NCBI RefSeq assembly: GCF_016624945.1
Contig: NZ_JACVUI010000001.1
Span: forward strand, 186,001 to 250,000
Source: Acinetobacter sp. S54
GTDB taxonomy: Bacteria; Pseudomonadota; Gammaproteobacteria; Pseudomonadales; Moraxellaceae
DNA length: 64,000 nt
Direction: 5' to 3'
Made by a program: the position numbers and the translations under genes. The notes under the pieces were generated by a model. That model did not search any database, was not told the origin of the DNA, and worked only from the letters and a program-made list of their open reading frames with translations. Shown here piece by piece: positions 1 to 9,593 of the stretch; the first letter of the stretch is position 1; the number at the start of each line of letters is the position of its first letter.

Positions 1-189
1 CTGCGGCAGTTTTACTGTATGGCTGGACGTCCTTTTATTCTCCCTAGTTCTCAGTTTAAAGGCATAAAGCTACTGCTAAAAGTGAATTTCTACGGGGCGG
101 GGCGACGAAGAATGACGTCATGCTCATCTGGATCAATTAATTCGATCAGCATGAAGTACACTATTTTCAAACTATTCAGAATGGCTAAA

Positions 190-861
190 TCAGTCAGTTA
201 ATCCCATCCATTGCCGTTGCTGATAAGCACTGTCCCAAAATAGCCATTCCAGTTTTGCGCCCATGGTATAAGCTGCGTGCATTTTGGCTTTGGTATCATC
301 ATCACAACGGGCCGCGACTTTATCGACGGTCGCAATGACATTGTGTACTGCGGTATGAAACTCTTCTCCAGAGTAAGTGTCAATCCATGCTTGATAGGGA
401 TTATTGGCAACAGATTTTTCAACAATATCTTTACCAGCCTCTGCATAAATCCAGAAACAGGGCAGTAACGCTGCTAATACCACTGCATAACTTTCGGACC
501 ATGCGGTCGCCGTTAAAAATGAGGTGTAATGATGACAGGCAAGCGTCAGAGGAGTTGTTTCAAATTGGTGTTTGCTAATGTCAAAATGCTGCATAAAGTC
601 ATTGTGCAGACTACGTTCTACGATAATGGCAATTTTGGCCGCCTCTGAAAACTGAATGACATCATCGGCATCAAACGCCTTCGCCGCAGCAACTGCTAAA
701 GCACGGCCATAGGACAGTAAATAGTGGGCATCTTGAATAACATAATGACAAAATGCTTCAGCAGATAACGTTCCTGCGGCGAGTTCCTGATTAAAAGGAA
801 GGTTTAATATTTTTTGATAAAGTTCACTATTGTTTTGCCAAAGTTCTTGGGTAAAGCGCAT
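190..861 (-). CDS. tenA: Aminopyrimidine aminohydrolase / thiaminase II (TenA)
   Basis: TenA hydrolyses thiamin breakdown products, chiefly aminopyrimidines, so that the pyrimidine moiety can be salvaged in the cytoplasm. The 223-residue length is normal for the family. The residues known as catalytic in Bacillus subtilis TenA fall at the same positions here: Asp44 in QDAHYL, Cys135 in LPCFWIYAE and Glu205 in KLEW. It is transcribed leftward as a single gene; the next gene on the right is divergent. No TPP riboswitch consensus is seen in the 196 bases upstream. Assignment is secure at family level. Confidence 0.93.
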   Translation of the reverse strand: MRFTQELWQNNSELYQKILNLPFNQELAAGTLSAEAFCHYVIQDAHYLLSYGRALAVAAAKAFDADDVIQFSEAAKIAIIVERSLHNDFMQHFDISKHQFETTPLTLACHHYTSFLTATAWSESYAVVLAALLPCFWIYAEAGKDIVEKSVANNPYQAWIDTYSGEEFHTAVHNVIATVDKVAARCDDDTKAKMHAAYTMGAKLEWLFWDSAYQQRQWMGLTD

Positions 862-1057
862 CTATTTTTGCTCTAAAATAAAAGATATTCTGGCTGGACT
901 ATAACAAAGTTTTGTATTGAATAGGCTGTAGAGATCCTTTATTAATTTTTCCTTAAGATTTTACTAAAAAATGATAAAAGTCATCTGCAAGCGATATCAA
1001 AACGCGCATAATATGCAGCGAAATCCTAATTTTAATATTTTTTGATTCAGGGCGCTC

Positions 1058-2137
1058 ATGAAGCATTTTCGTTTTTCCATTTTTTTTACTGTGATTTGTC
1101 TGGCTTTGTCTGCCTATTGGGGCTATACCCATGGGCCAGAGGCGGGTATCTCTACTATGTTTAAAGCCTTGACCATTACTGCAATCCTAGCGGTGATGGA
1201 GGTATCTTTGTCTTTTGATAATGCCGTGGTTAATGCCTCAGTTTTACGCAACTGGGATCATTTTTGGAAAATGATCTTTTTAACTGTAGGTATTCTTGTT
1301 GCCGTATTTGGCATGCGTTTAATTTTTCCCATTGTAATTGTCGCTGTAACAGCGGATATGGGGATGCTGGAAGTGGTGCAAATGGCACTGAATGATCCTG
1401 CGACTTATTCCCAGCGCTTAATGGAGCATCATCCTGAAATTGCAGCCTTTGGCGGCACGTTCCTGTTAATGGTATTTCTGAACTTCTTCTTTGATGATGG
1501 TAAGGACACACATTGGTTCAGATGGCTTGAGGCAAAACTGTCGCATCTGGCCAGTGTTCCAGCCATGTCGGTATTTATTGCTTTAATCGCGTTGTTGATC
1601 ATGTCAGCGCAGGTTGCAGATGACAAGCGTTTGGTCGTGACAATGGCTGGCATCTGGGGGTTGGTGATCTATATTGGTGTACAAGTACTCAGTCATTTAC
1701 TGGGAGGTGAACCCGAGGTGGATGAAGATGGCAATGCGGTGAAACATGATGAAAATGGAGCGGTTACAGGAATAGTCAAAGCGGGTTTTGGTGGTTTCCT
1801 GTATCTTGAGGTTTTGGATGCTTCATTTAGTTTCGATGGGGTGATTGGCGCATTTGCGATTACCAGTGATGTGGTGATTATCATGCTAGGTCTGGCGATT
1901 GGCGCGATCTTTGTGCGTTCCATGACGATTTATCTCGTGGAAAAAGGGACATTGGATGCTTATATTTTTCTTGAGCATGGTGCGCATTACGCGATTGGTG
2001 CTTTAGCATTTATTATGTTGGCCAGTGGTACAGGTGTGCATGTCCCGGAAGTAGTGACTGGTTTAATTGGAGTGGCATTTATAGTTTGGGCAGTGATTGC
2101 ATCGATTCAATATCGTAAACATCAACCACTGAGTTAA
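1058..2137 (+). CDS. DUF475 (TerC-like) integral membrane protein
   Basis: A 359-residue polytopic membrane protein of the DUF475 family, distantly related to TerC metal-export proteins. The two family signatures are visible: SLSFDNAVVNA near residue 52 and the related SFSFDGVIGAFAIT in the second half, each placing acidic and Asn residues in a membrane helix. A charged loop near residues 215-235 (EVDEDGNAVKHDENG) separates the halves. The start has AGGG six bases upstream. A strong terminator follows. Substrate is unknown; metal-ion export is only suggested by the TerC relationship. Confidence 0.85.
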   Translation: MKHFRFSIFFTVICLALSAYWGYTHGPEAGISTMFKALTITAILAVMEVSLSFDNAVVNASVLRNWDHFWKMIFLTVGILVAVFGMRLIFPIVIVAVTADMGMLEVVQMALNDPATYSQRLMEHHPEIAAFGGTFLLMVFLNFFFDDGKDTHWFRWLEAKLSHLASVPAMSVFIALIALLIMSAQVADDKRLVVTMAGIWGLVIYIGVQVLSHLLGGEPEVDEDGNAVKHDENGAVTGIVKAGFGGFLYLEVLDASFSFDGVIGAFAITSDVVIIMLGLAIGAIFVRSMTIYLVEKGTLDAYIFLEHGAHYAIGALAFIMLASGTGVHVPEVVTGLIGVAFIVWAVIASIQYRKHQPLS

Positions 2138-2165
2138 GCAAATATTCAGTCTAATGAACTAAATT

Positions 2166-2195
2166 AGCAGAGTGTTTCTACACTCTGCTTTGTTT
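2166..2195 (+). terminator. Rho-independent terminator after the DUF475 gene
   Basis: A perfect 10-bp stem (AGCAGAGTGT / ACACTCTGCT) with a TTCT loop is followed by a T-rich tract, 28 bases after the stop codon. Confidence 0.85.
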
Positions 2196-2280
2196 TATGT
2201 TCACAAGAAATTGAAGGAATGTAGCGAAGTTTTGGTGTGAATACCCTATAATTTGTACAGGTTAAATTCAGCGTAATAAG

Positions 2281-3645
2281 ATGATGAATGCTATAGAACG
2301 TCGCTCAACTTTTGCATTAAGCAGTATTTTTGCCTTGCGGATGTTGGGATTGTTCATGATTATCCCCGTGTTTTCTATTGCAGGTCAGTCTTACCAATAT
2401 GCAACCCCAGCGCTGATTGGGCTAGCTGTGGGTGTTTATGGTTTAAGTCAGGCAATTCTACAAATTCCGTTTAGTTTGTGGGCAGACCGTTTTAGTCGTA
2501 AACCACTCATCATCTTAGGGCTGGCGCTTTTCGCATTGGGCGGGGCGATTGCAGCGATGTCCCATACTATTTATGGTGTGATTATTGGGCGTGCTATTGC
2601 GGGTGCTGGTGCAGTATCGGCAGTGGTCATGGCTCTTCTTGCGGATGTCACTCGTGAAGAGCAGCGTACTAAAGCGATGGCCGTGATGGGTATGAGTATT
2701 GGGCTGTCCTTTGTAGTGGCATTTAGTTTAGGTCCATGGTTGACCAGTCGAGTGGGCATCTCAGGTCTATTCTGGGTTACGACGATTATGGGGATTGCTG
2801 CCATTTTTATGTTGTTGCTGGTGCCAAAAGTTACTCGTCATCATCGTAATTTTCGTCAAGGTTATCTTGCACAACTTAAACAAGTTATTCAAATGGGCGA
2901 ACTAAATCGGCTGCATGTTTCAGTTTTTTCGCTGCATTTGTTGCTGACGGCCATGTTTATCTATGTTCCATCACAACTTATTGATTTTGCTGATATTCCA
3001 CTGGCTAAGCATGGTATGGTGTATTTGCCGCTTTTAGTGATTAGTCTGTTTTTTGCTTTTCCAAGCATTATTGTTGCTGAAAAATATCGCAAAATGCGTG
3101 GCATTTTTCTAACAGCAATTTTTGGCATTATTGCAGGCTTACTCATTTTAATTTTTGGCTATGAATCCAAATATATTCTGCTTTTAGGATTGGGTTTGTT
3201 TTTTATCGCTTTCAATGTGATGGAAGCATTATTGCCGTCATGGCTGTCCAAGTCTGCACCGATTCAGTCCAAAGCAACAGCAATGGGTATTAATGCCAGT
3301 AGCCAGTTTTTAGGAGCATTCTTTGGTGGCGTGTTGGGTGGACAACTTTTAATGTTACATAATACTTCGCTAGGTTGGAGTATTTTGGCGGGCATTGCTA
3401 TCATCTGGCTGCTGATTAGTTTTGGTCTGGCGCAACCTCGGTATTTGTCTTCAATCGTCTTGCCCTTACCTGAATTAAAACAAACAGATGAATGGACTTC
3501 AAAACTATTGGCAATTCGTGGTATTGAAGAAGTTGTGGTAATGACTGAGCAAAAAGTAGCGTATATAAAAGTTGATAAGCAGATTATTGATGATGCTGCG
3601 CGACAACATTTAACGCACTTGATAGGCTCAGAGGTAGCCATTTAA
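2281..3645 (+). CDS. MFS transporter, YajR-like
   Basis: A 454-residue major facilitator protein with 12 predicted membrane helices. The MFS motif A loop is seen as ADRFSRKPL around residue 68. After the last helix a soluble tail of about 70 residues (from LPLPELKQTDEW, through IRGIEEVVVMTEQKVAYIKVD) resembles the ferredoxin-like YAM domain of E. coli YajR. Two adjacent Met codons open the frame without a clear Shine-Dalgarno. The gene lies 51 bases upstream of ssb in the same direction and could be co-transcribed. The substrate is not predictable; drug efflux is a guess from the family. Confidence 0.85.
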   Translation: MMNAIERRSTFALSSIFALRMLGLFMIIPVFSIAGQSYQYATPALIGLAVGVYGLSQAILQIPFSLWADRFSRKPLIILGLALFALGGAIAAMSHTIYGVIIGRAIAGAGAVSAVVMALLADVTREEQRTKAMAVMGMSIGLSFVVAFSLGPWLTSRVGISGLFWVTTIMGIAAIFMLLLVPKVTRHHRNFRQGYLAQLKQVIQMGELNRLHVSVFSLHLLLTAMFIYVPSQLIDFADIPLAKHGMVYLPLLVISLFFAFPSIIVAEKYRKMRGIFLTAIFGIIAGLLILIFGYESKYILLLGLGLFFIAFNVMEALLPSWLSKSAPIQSKATAMGINASSQFLGAFFGGVLGGQLLMLHNTSLGWSILAGIAIIWLLISFGLAQPRYLSSIVLPLPELKQTDEWTSKLLAIRGIEEVVVMTEQKVAYIKVDKQIIDDAARQHLTHLIGSEVAI

Positions 3646-3696
3646 GCATAACTCTTATAAAGTAAAACACAGAAATACATAGGAAGAAATTAGCTA

Positions 3697-4245
3697 ATGC
3701 GTGGTGTGAATAAAGTTATTTTAGTTGGTACTTTAGGACGCGATCCAGAAACCAAAACTTTTCCAAATGGAGGGTCTTTGACCCAGTTCTCGATTGCGAC
3801 CAGTGAATCGTGGACAGATAAAAATACAGGTGAGCGTAAAGAGCAAACCGAGTGGCATCGTATTGTATTGCATAATCGTTTAGGGGAAATTGCACAGCAA
3901 TATTTGCGTAAAGGTTCAAAAGTATATATCGAAGGTTCTTTGCGTACTCGCCAGTGGACAGATCAAAACGGCCAAGAGCGTTACACCACCGAAATTCGTG
4001 GAGAACAAATGCAGATGTTGGATTCTCGTCAGCAAGGGGATCAGGCAATAGGCGGTGGTAATGATTTTAATCAGCCACGTTTTAATAATAATGCTCCACA
4101 GCAGTCAGGTTATGGCCAAAATAATAATGGCTTTAATCAGGGTGGTGGCTATGGCAATGCAGGGAATAATAATCCAGGTGGTTTTGCGCCTAAAGCACCT
4201 GCTGCACCAGCACCTGCCGACCTAGATGATGATTTACCGTTTTAA
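3697..4245 (+). CDS. ssb: Single-stranded DNA-binding protein
   Basis: SSB coats single-stranded DNA and recruits replication and repair proteins. The OB fold occupies roughly residues 1-110 ([45 protein letters not shown]). A flexible Gly/Asn/Gln-rich linker follows, and the protein ends in the acidic partner-binding tip DLDDDLPF. The length of 182 residues is usual. AGGAAG stands about ten bases before the ATG, and a terminator follows the stop. Confidence 0.97.
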   Translation: MRGVNKVILVGTLGRDPETKTFPNGGSLTQFSIATSESWTDKNTGERKEQTEWHRIVLHNRLGEIAQQYLRKGSKVYIEGSLRTRQWTDQNGQERYTTEIRGEQMQMLDSRQQGDQAIGGGNDFNQPRFNNNAPQQSGYGQNNNGFNQGGGYGNAGNNNPGGFAPKAPAAPAPADLDDDLPF

Positions 4246-4266
4246 TTGATTAATTCTGATACATCA

Positions 4267-4299
4267 AGCCTTTCTAGTTGTGGCTAGAGAGGCTTTTTT
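4267..4299 (+). terminator. Terminator after ssb
   Basis: An 11-bp stem with one G-U pair (AGCCTTTCTAG / CTAGAGAGGCT), a six-base loop and a run of five T. Confidence 0.85.
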
Positions 4300-4416
4300 A
4301 TGACCTTTTGCAAATGTAAAGAAAGTGAATGATCCATTCTATTGTTATGAAGAGATCAATTTGGGCTATTCAATAAGCCATACTTTGAATGAACTAGCAG
4401 GACGCCATGAAAGAAG

Positions 4417-4453
4417 AAAGCCCTTTATCAAATTCGAGAAAGGGCTTTTTCGC
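4417..4453. terminator. Second hairpin terminator, possibly bidirectional
   Basis: A perfect 10-bp stem (AAAGCCCTTT / AAAGGGCTTT) with a 12-base loop and a following T tract. No gene ends immediately before it on the plus strand, so it may protect the downstream region from read-through. Confidence 0.65.
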
Positions 4454-4660
4454 TGTAATTTCTTCATTATCGTTTTTAGATTTTATTAGAAAGGTTGTTT
4501 TGTGATTTAGTTCGCATTTTTATGTATTCATCTTATCGTAAATGAAAATCATTGTAAAATTTTTATCAAACACTTGGTTAATTTATCTCATTTTTTTTAC
4601 ACAATTTTTTATCTAAAATTATTTTAAAAGCGCAATAATTTCAGTAATTTGGTGGAGTTT

Positions 4661-4684
4661 AAAATGTGACTAAAGTCACATTTT
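4661..4684. promoter_or_regulatory. 24-bp palindrome upstream of the FAD oxidoreductase gene
   Basis: The arms AAAATGTGACT and AGTCACATTTT are perfect inverted repeats separated by AA. The gap is too short for an RNA hairpin loop, so a dimeric regulator binding site is the likelier reading. It lies 120 bases upstream of the next start codon. The binding protein is unknown. Confidence 0.4.
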
Positions 4685-4804
4685 TATTTGATTGTTTTTT
4701 ATTCTATTATTTGAGTGAGTAAGAAAAACTGGTAGATTTTAATACGGTGTTTTTCCTGACGATCAGTCATAATCAAAAAAATTCTCAACTGATGGATCAT
4801 AATT

Positions 4805-6103
4805 TTGGATATCGCAATTATCGGTAGCGGAATGGCTGGTCTTGCTACCGCAAGAATTTTAAAAGATGCAGGACATACGGTTACGATATTTGAAGCCCTT
4901 TCAGGTCGAGGAATGGATAGCCATAGCATTCAGTTTGAAGGTGGTGTCATTGATGCTCCTTTGCGTGTTATGAATCCTTATTTATGGAAGAATACTCTAA
5001 GTCTGGCTACGCATCTGGGTATGAAAATGTTTCCAGTACGTACTTATATGGCGTGTAGCTGGTTATTTGAAGACCGTACCGAAACATGGTTGACGACTAC
5101 CCGAAGCCGTATCGGAAACTTTCCAATTATTAATAATAGAAAAGGGATTAAGCAGTACGGCTGGCGTTTGGTCAAAGGCATGTTACAGCTTAAAACTGCG
5201 ATCAATCAATTTTTTAAATCTAAAAATCAGGATATCACGTTAGCTGAATTTATTAATCAGAATGATATTGAAGAAGTGTTCTGGCATGGTGCTGTCATGC
5301 CTGTGTTATACACTATTTGTACATGTAATCCTAAAACCATTGGCGAATGGCCGGCTAAACCGTTATTGACATTTTTACGTCAATTGACGGATGGGGATGC
5401 CTTATTACGGATGCAGGGTGGAACGCCTGCTTTTGTTGACCGTTTGATTGACGGCATTGATATTCGTAGTGGGTCAGCTATTACTCAAGTAGAGGAACAA
5501 GGCCAAAAAGTTCTAGTGATCAATAGTCAGGGTGAACAGGGGGCATATGATCGAGTGATTGTTGCTACGCCGACTTCCAAAGTTGATGAATTTTTAAATC
5601 CAGAACAGTTTGCAGATGATATCGCTTTATTAAAGCAGTTCCGTTTTGAAGATGGCGAACTTGTGATTCATACGGATACTTCGGTAATGCCACCACGTCG
5701 TAAAGACTGGTCCGTACTGAGTTATATGATGGATCGTAAATTTACCCGCCAACAATTTACAGTCTGGATGAATGCAGTTGAACCGACATTGGTTGGAAAA
5801 AATCCTGTCTTTCAAACATGGCGACCAGTCACAGAAATTGATCCCAAGAAAATTATTTCTACAGTCAAATTGACGCGTGCGGTGGTAGACTCTAAAACAG
5901 TCGCGTTAAATAAAGAATTGCAGCAACGTCATAAAATGCCAGATCGTAAGGTGTTTTATTGTGGTTCTTGGTCGTGTGATGGTTTACCTATTTTAGAGTC
6001 TGCGGTGACTTCTGCTATGCATATTGCCGAAATCTTTAATGCACCATTGCCGTTTGTTGGGCTAAAACCCGAAGTAGAGATTGCGCCTCAACTTGGCTAC
6101 TAA
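4805..6103 (+). CDS. FAD/NAD(P)-binding amine-oxidase-like oxidoreductase
   Basis: A 432-residue flavoprotein. The N-terminus has the dinucleotide-binding fold: GSGMAGLATARIL (GxGxxG) followed by an acidic residue at IFEA, typical of amine-oxidase/phytoene-desaturase type flavoenzymes. The C-terminus (FYCGSWSCDGLPILESAVTSAMHIAE) matches the second FAD-contact motif. The frame opens with TTG after an in-frame TGA 15 bases upstream, so a TTG start is likely. The next gene, a methyltransferase, begins four bases after the stop, which suggests one operon and perhaps a shared lipid or small-molecule pathway. The substrate is unknown. Confidence 0.8.
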   Translation: MDIAIIGSGMAGLATARILKDAGHTVTIFEALSGRGMDSHSIQFEGGVIDAPLRVMNPYLWKNTLSLATHLGMKMFPVRTYMACSWLFEDRTETWLTTTRSRIGNFPIINNRKGIKQYGWRLVKGMLQLKTAINQFFKSKNQDITLAEFINQNDIEEVFWHGAVMPVLYTICTCNPKTIGEWPAKPLLTFLRQLTDGDALLRMQGGTPAFVDRLIDGIDIRSGSAITQVEEQGQKVLVINSQGEQGAYDRVIVATPTSKVDEFLNPEQFADDIALLKQFRFEDGELVIHTDTSVMPPRRKDWSVLSYMMDRKFTRQQFTVWMNAVEPTLVGKNPVFQTWRPVTEIDPKKIISTVKLTRAVVDSKTVALNKELQQRHKMPDRKVFYCGSWSCDGLPILESAVTSAMHIAEIFNAPLPFVGLKPEVEIAPQLGY

Positions 6104-6107
6104 AAGG

Positions 6108-6926
6108 ATGAAATTACTTCATGCTTTGATCGGTAAACTTCCTCATAAATATGCGATTGATGCAGCACGATTGGGAGATGAGCGGACTCTGGCATGGAGT
6201 AATCTGGGATACTGGAAAAATACAACAGATTATAAAAATGCATGTTGCCAATTGGCAGATCAATTGGCAAAAGCAGTTCAGTTGACGGCAACGGATCGAC
6301 TACTGGATTTGGGCTGTGGGCAGGGAGCAAGTCTGCAACACTGGATTGAAAATTATCATGTGCAGAATATAAGTGCGGTAGAGATACAAGCAAATCATAT
6401 CCAACTGATTCAGCAGAAATTACCGCAGCTTCAACATATACAGCGGGGCTCATTTTTAGATTTAAATCAATTTTATTTCAGGCAGCTTTTTGATGTCATT
6501 TTATGTATTGATGCCGCTTATCATAGTGATTTAAATTTATTTTTAAATGCAGTCCAGCCAATTTTAAATGGGCAGGGGCGTTTGGGTTTCCACTATTTGG
6601 TGCTTTCTGAGAAATGGCAGCAACTTTCTGTATTACAAAAACAAAAATATAATTATCTACTAAAAGCTGCTGATGTAGATCTCCATCAGCTTGACTCATT
6701 ACAAATGACTCGACAGCAGCTTGAACAGCATGGGTTCAGGCAGATTGAAATTGTGGATCTAACTGAATTTGTATTGGGTGGGTTTGCAGGGTTTATTGCT
6801 TCAAACAAAAGTAAAAAGAATAGAGATTTGGCACAATTAAAAATACAGACTACAGCAAAATTATGTGATTACTTAAACAAGGAAGGCGTTGTTCGCTATA
6901 TGCAAATTAGTGCAGTAAAAAATTAG
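6108..6926 (+). CDS. Class I SAM-dependent methyltransferase
   Basis: A 272-residue methyltransferase. Motif I (LLDLGCGQG, residues 66-73) binds the methyl donor; the acidic residue of motif II is in AVEIQ and the motif IV region is VILCIDAAYH. The ATG at 6108 is chosen because it begins after the upstream stop and is preceded by AAAAGG; a TTG 27 bases earlier is possible. It is probably translated together with the preceding flavoprotein. The overall pattern resembles small-molecule or lipid methyltransferases, but the substrate is not readable. Confidence 0.8.
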   Translation: MKLLHALIGKLPHKYAIDAARLGDERTLAWSNLGYWKNTTDYKNACCQLADQLAKAVQLTATDRLLDLGCGQGASLQHWIENYHVQNISAVEIQANHIQLIQQKLPQLQHIQRGSFLDLNQFYFRQLFDVILCIDAAYHSDLNLFLNAVQPILNGQGRLGFHYLVLSEKWQQLSVLQKQKYNYLLKAADVDLHQLDSLQMTRQQLEQHGFRQIEIVDLTEFVLGGFAGFIASNKSKKNRDLAQLKIQTTAKLCDYLNKEGVVRYMQISAVKN

Positions 6927-6953
6927 AATGGATTTTATAATTATGAAAATAAA

Positions 6954-7029
<76 letters not shown>

Positions 7030-7251
7030 AACGTGGCGTGAATTTTACCTAAGCTATCAAAAAAAACAAGTCTAAAAAGTGTAATTGTTTGAAGATTGAA
7101 CATATAGTAAATAAAAAATCTTTAAGCCTTTTTCAAAAATGTGTATTTATGAAACTATGCTCTGATCATGATTGGATTTGAATTTGGCGATGCGTTAAAG
7201 TTTCGCTATCTTAAATTACTTCTCTCCCGAAATTGGATGGAGCAGCACATT

Positions 7252-7782
7252 ATGGCATTACAAGATTTACTGACCAAATTTAATCTTCCTACATCTGAAA
7301 ATCCGCAAACCAAAGACTATGTGTTTAACCACACCATGATTCGGGTGAAAAACCTGCAAGAATCGATTCAATGGTATGCCAAAGTTTTAGGTTTTGTCCC
7401 CGTGTATGAGCAGGTATTTGATGAGGCTGCCTTTACCATTGTTTATTTGGTTCGTCGTCATTTGCATGAAATTCCTGAAAATGATACCGAACGCAAACAA
7501 TGGGTATTGAGCCAGTCTGGTGTATTGGAATTGACCTTAAATCATGGCACTGAAAATGATCCAGATTTTCATTATCACAATGGTAATAGCGAACCACACG
7601 GTTTTGGCCACTTATGCGTTTCTGTACCAGATGTAGTGAAAGAGTGTGAGCGTTTTGAACAGTTAGGGGTAAATTTTCAAAAACGTTTAAGTGAGGGGCG
7701 TATGAATTATGTGGCCTTCATTAAAGATCCAGATAATTATTGGATTGAGATTTTACAACCGACGCCGTTAATTGGTGCTTAA
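7252..7782 (+). CDS. gloA: Lactoylglutathione lyase (glyoxalase I)
   Basis: Glyoxalase I converts the methylglyoxal-glutathione hemithioacetal into S-lactoylglutathione. The 176 residues match the longer form of the enzyme. The metal ligands are visible as His27 (NHTMIRV), Glu93 (LELTLNHG), His120 (GFGHLCVSV) and Glu166 (WIEILQP). The start at 7252 is preferred because GGAG lies nine bases upstream and the family begins here; an earlier in-frame ATG at 7168 would add 28 unrelated residues. Confidence 0.93.
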   Translation: MALQDLLTKFNLPTSENPQTKDYVFNHTMIRVKNLQESIQWYAKVLGFVPVYEQVFDEAAFTIVYLVRRHLHEIPENDTERKQWVLSQSGVLELTLNHGTENDPDFHYHNGNSEPHGFGHLCVSVPDVVKECERFEQLGVNFQKRLSEGRMNYVAFIKDPDNYWIEILQPTPLIGA

Positions 7783-8442
7783 GTAAAAAAAGGGGATAAA
7801 TAATTTTATCCCTGAATTCTACAAGCTTGCAATAACAAAAGTTCCTTAATAAGAAGCCATCAAGTCAAAAAAGGATCAAAGGCTATACGAAATATTTGAG
7901 GTGAATCAAGCTTCGCTCATGATAATCGGCTTGGCTTTGATTCAGATTGTTGCACTTGAGTTGCAACATAAATCACTTTAATACCACCTTCTGAAAACTC
8001 ATATTTAGAAAGTTTAAAATGTAAGTTCTCATTGAAGAATTCCCACATTGCCATAATCGAAGATAATTGCGTAGTCATTTCAGTTTTCATGATGATTTGA
8101 TTGTTGTAATGATGAATGAAAGCAAAGATAGCATTGATCTAAATCATAAAATATTGAAGTGCTGTTGTTCATGTAATACGATTCGCAACGAAATGTAGAT
8201 TTTGCATTAATAATGTGACTCAATGATGACCTCATTATTTAATTGTTCACTTTTATATTCAATGCAGCGCCTGATTTTATTCATTATGCATGCTTTTGAT
8301 CATAACTAGAGTCAATAAAAGAAATCACGGAAAGTCCACAAAGCGTCACGTACTGTATAAAATATCAACATTTTAGCTTTATCAATTCTGCTTTTTCAGC
8401 CGTACATTCAAAAGCGTATGTCATCTTTAAGGAATAATACGC
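7783..8442. other. 660-base intergenic region with one possible small gene
   Basis: Apart from the 57-codon frame listed at 7917-8090 nothing coding is evident. A GGGATAAA/TTTATCCC hairpin at 7793-7812 follows gloA but lacks a T tract. Confidence 0.5.
7917..8090 (-). CDS. Small hypothetical protein (57 aa)
   Basis: An open frame on the minus strand beginning MKTEMTTQLSSIMAMWEFFN and ending SKPSRLS. The composition is protein-like and the frame fills part of an otherwise empty interval, but there is no Shine-Dalgarno and no recognisable domain. It is a tentative call. Confidence 0.35.
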   Translation of the reverse strand: MKTEMTTQLSSIMAMWEFFNENLHFKLSKYEFSEGGIKVIYVATQVQQSESKPSRLS

Positions 8443-9306
8443 ATGTCAGTCAATGAAAATGAATACGAAGCATTAGATACAAAACCACAGCTCTATATCA
8501 AGGACTGGGGACAAGGCGAGCCCGTAATTTTAATCCATGGTTGGCCATTGTCTTCAGATAGCTGGGACTGGATTGCCATGAAAATTGTGGAGGCTGGCTA
8601 CCGTGTAATTAGCTATGACCGACGTGGCTTCGGACGATCTGAGCAGACTTGGTCTGGTTATCATTATGATACTTTTGCTGACGATTTACGCGGTGTTATT
8701 GAAGACAAGCAATTGAGCAATGTTACGCTTGTTGGATTTTCAATGGGTGGTGGCGAAATCGCACGTTATTTAAGTCGTCATCAGGCACAAGACATCAAAA
8801 AAGTTGCTCTCATTTCGTCAGTTGTACCTTTTCTATTAAAAACAGATGATCATCCCGAAGGTGTCGATGGTGCGATCTTTCAGGGTATGATCGAAGGGTT
8901 ATTAGATGAGCGCCCAAAATTTTATAGTAATTTCTTTAAAGACTTTTATGGGGTTGGATTACTGAGTCGTGCAGTAAGCGATGAGTTTCTAAAGTGGAAC
9001 ACTCAAGTTGCTATGCAAGCAAGTCTAAAAGCGACCGTTGATTGTGTCAGGGCATTTGCCTATACAGATTTTCGAACTGATTTAGCAGCGTTCACTGTGC
9101 CTTTATTGGTCATTCATGGAACCGCAGATAAAACAGTTCCCATAGACGTTAGTGCACATGCAGTCAAAAAAGCCATTCCAAGTGCAACACTTATCGAATA
9201 TGACGGAGAACCTCATGGTGTTTTAGCTACTCAACAGGAACGGGTTGCTCAGGATTTACTGAACTTTCTAGCAGATGGTCTGAACAGACCTGTAGATAGT
9301 TTTTAA
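8443..9306 (+). CDS. Alpha/beta hydrolase, non-haem chloroperoxidase-like
   Basis: A 287-residue alpha/beta hydrolase of the esterase/perhydrolase group. The triad is visible as Ser100 in GFSMGG, Asp229 in GTADKTVP and His258 in EPHGV; the oxyanion-hole HGWP is at residues 32-35 and the strand-4 motif YDRRGFGRS follows. No signal peptide, so cytoplasmic. AAGGAA lies upstream of the ATG. It appears to be the last chromosomal gene before the island; the natural substrate is not predictable. Confidence 0.88.
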   Translation: MSVNENEYEALDTKPQLYIKDWGQGEPVILIHGWPLSSDSWDWIAMKIVEAGYRVISYDRRGFGRSEQTWSGYHYDTFADDLRGVIEDKQLSNVTLVGFSMGGGEIARYLSRHQAQDIKKVALISSVVPFLLKTDDHPEGVDGAIFQGMIEGLLDERPKFYSNFFKDFYGVGLLSRAVSDEFLKWNTQVAMQASLKATVDCVRAFAYTDFRTDLAAFTVPLLVIHGTADKTVPIDVSAHAVKKAIPSATLIEYDGEPHGVLATQQERVAQDLLNFLADGLNRPVDSF

Positions 9307-9593
9307 TGTTAAAAAGGTGTTGAAAAATGCATCTTATTAAAAATCGCAGATAAACATACTTTAGATAAATCCATTGTAGATTTAACGTCAAATTTTGATC
9401 TGCATTTATAAGTTTGGCCTGCCACTCAAGTAGGCCTTATTCTGCATTTTAAAGAATAATGAGAGTTGTATCGATCTGATATTTATTCACTTTTATCAGT
9501 GTAGTGTGTAATACCCCCAACTATATCAAGATTGCAATAGTTTGGGTCAGATTGTATTAGAACAAAAAAAGCCTGAATCCTTTAAATTCAAGC
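9307..9593. other. Chromosome/island border region, no intact gene
   Basis: No coding frame. From 9511 on, the sequence parallels the integrase-tRNA interval at the other end of the island: a shared 30-base element, then an A-rich tract and a hairpin AGCCTGAATCC...TTTAAATTCAAGC resembling AGCTTAAACCC...TTTAGATTTAAGC near 42070. This suggests a remnant right end of a related element. Confidence 0.5.
9511..9540 (+). repeat. Direct repeat, left copy (partner at 42007-42035)
   Basis: ATACCCCCAACTAT is identical in both copies and the following 16 bases differ by two substitutions and one inserted base. The partner lies between the integrase and its tRNA, so this copy probably derives from the right end of a related element. 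Confidence 0.7.

Larger units (their letters stand above)
4300..4804. other. AT-rich intergenic region
   Basis: No credible gene is seen in these 505 bases. They hold a second hairpin terminator and a short palindrome, both listed separately; the rest is AT-rich and probably contains the promoter of the next gene. Confidence 0.6.

Noticed and set aside
90..152. A 20-codon minus-strand frame (MLIELIDPDEHDVILRRPAP) just after tenA
   Set aside because: Very short, no ribosome-binding site and no family; could be chance.
862..1057. Possible TPP riboswitch before tenA
   Set aside because: No CTGAGA core or other thi-box element could be seen on the minus strand.
4410..4508. Short plus-strand frame starting at the ATG near 4408
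   Set aside because: It runs through the hairpin at 4417-4448, so the open frame is explained by the terminator.
9307..9510. Remnant integrase gene of the supposed outer element
   Set aside because: No integrase-like reading frame could be recognised in either strand.
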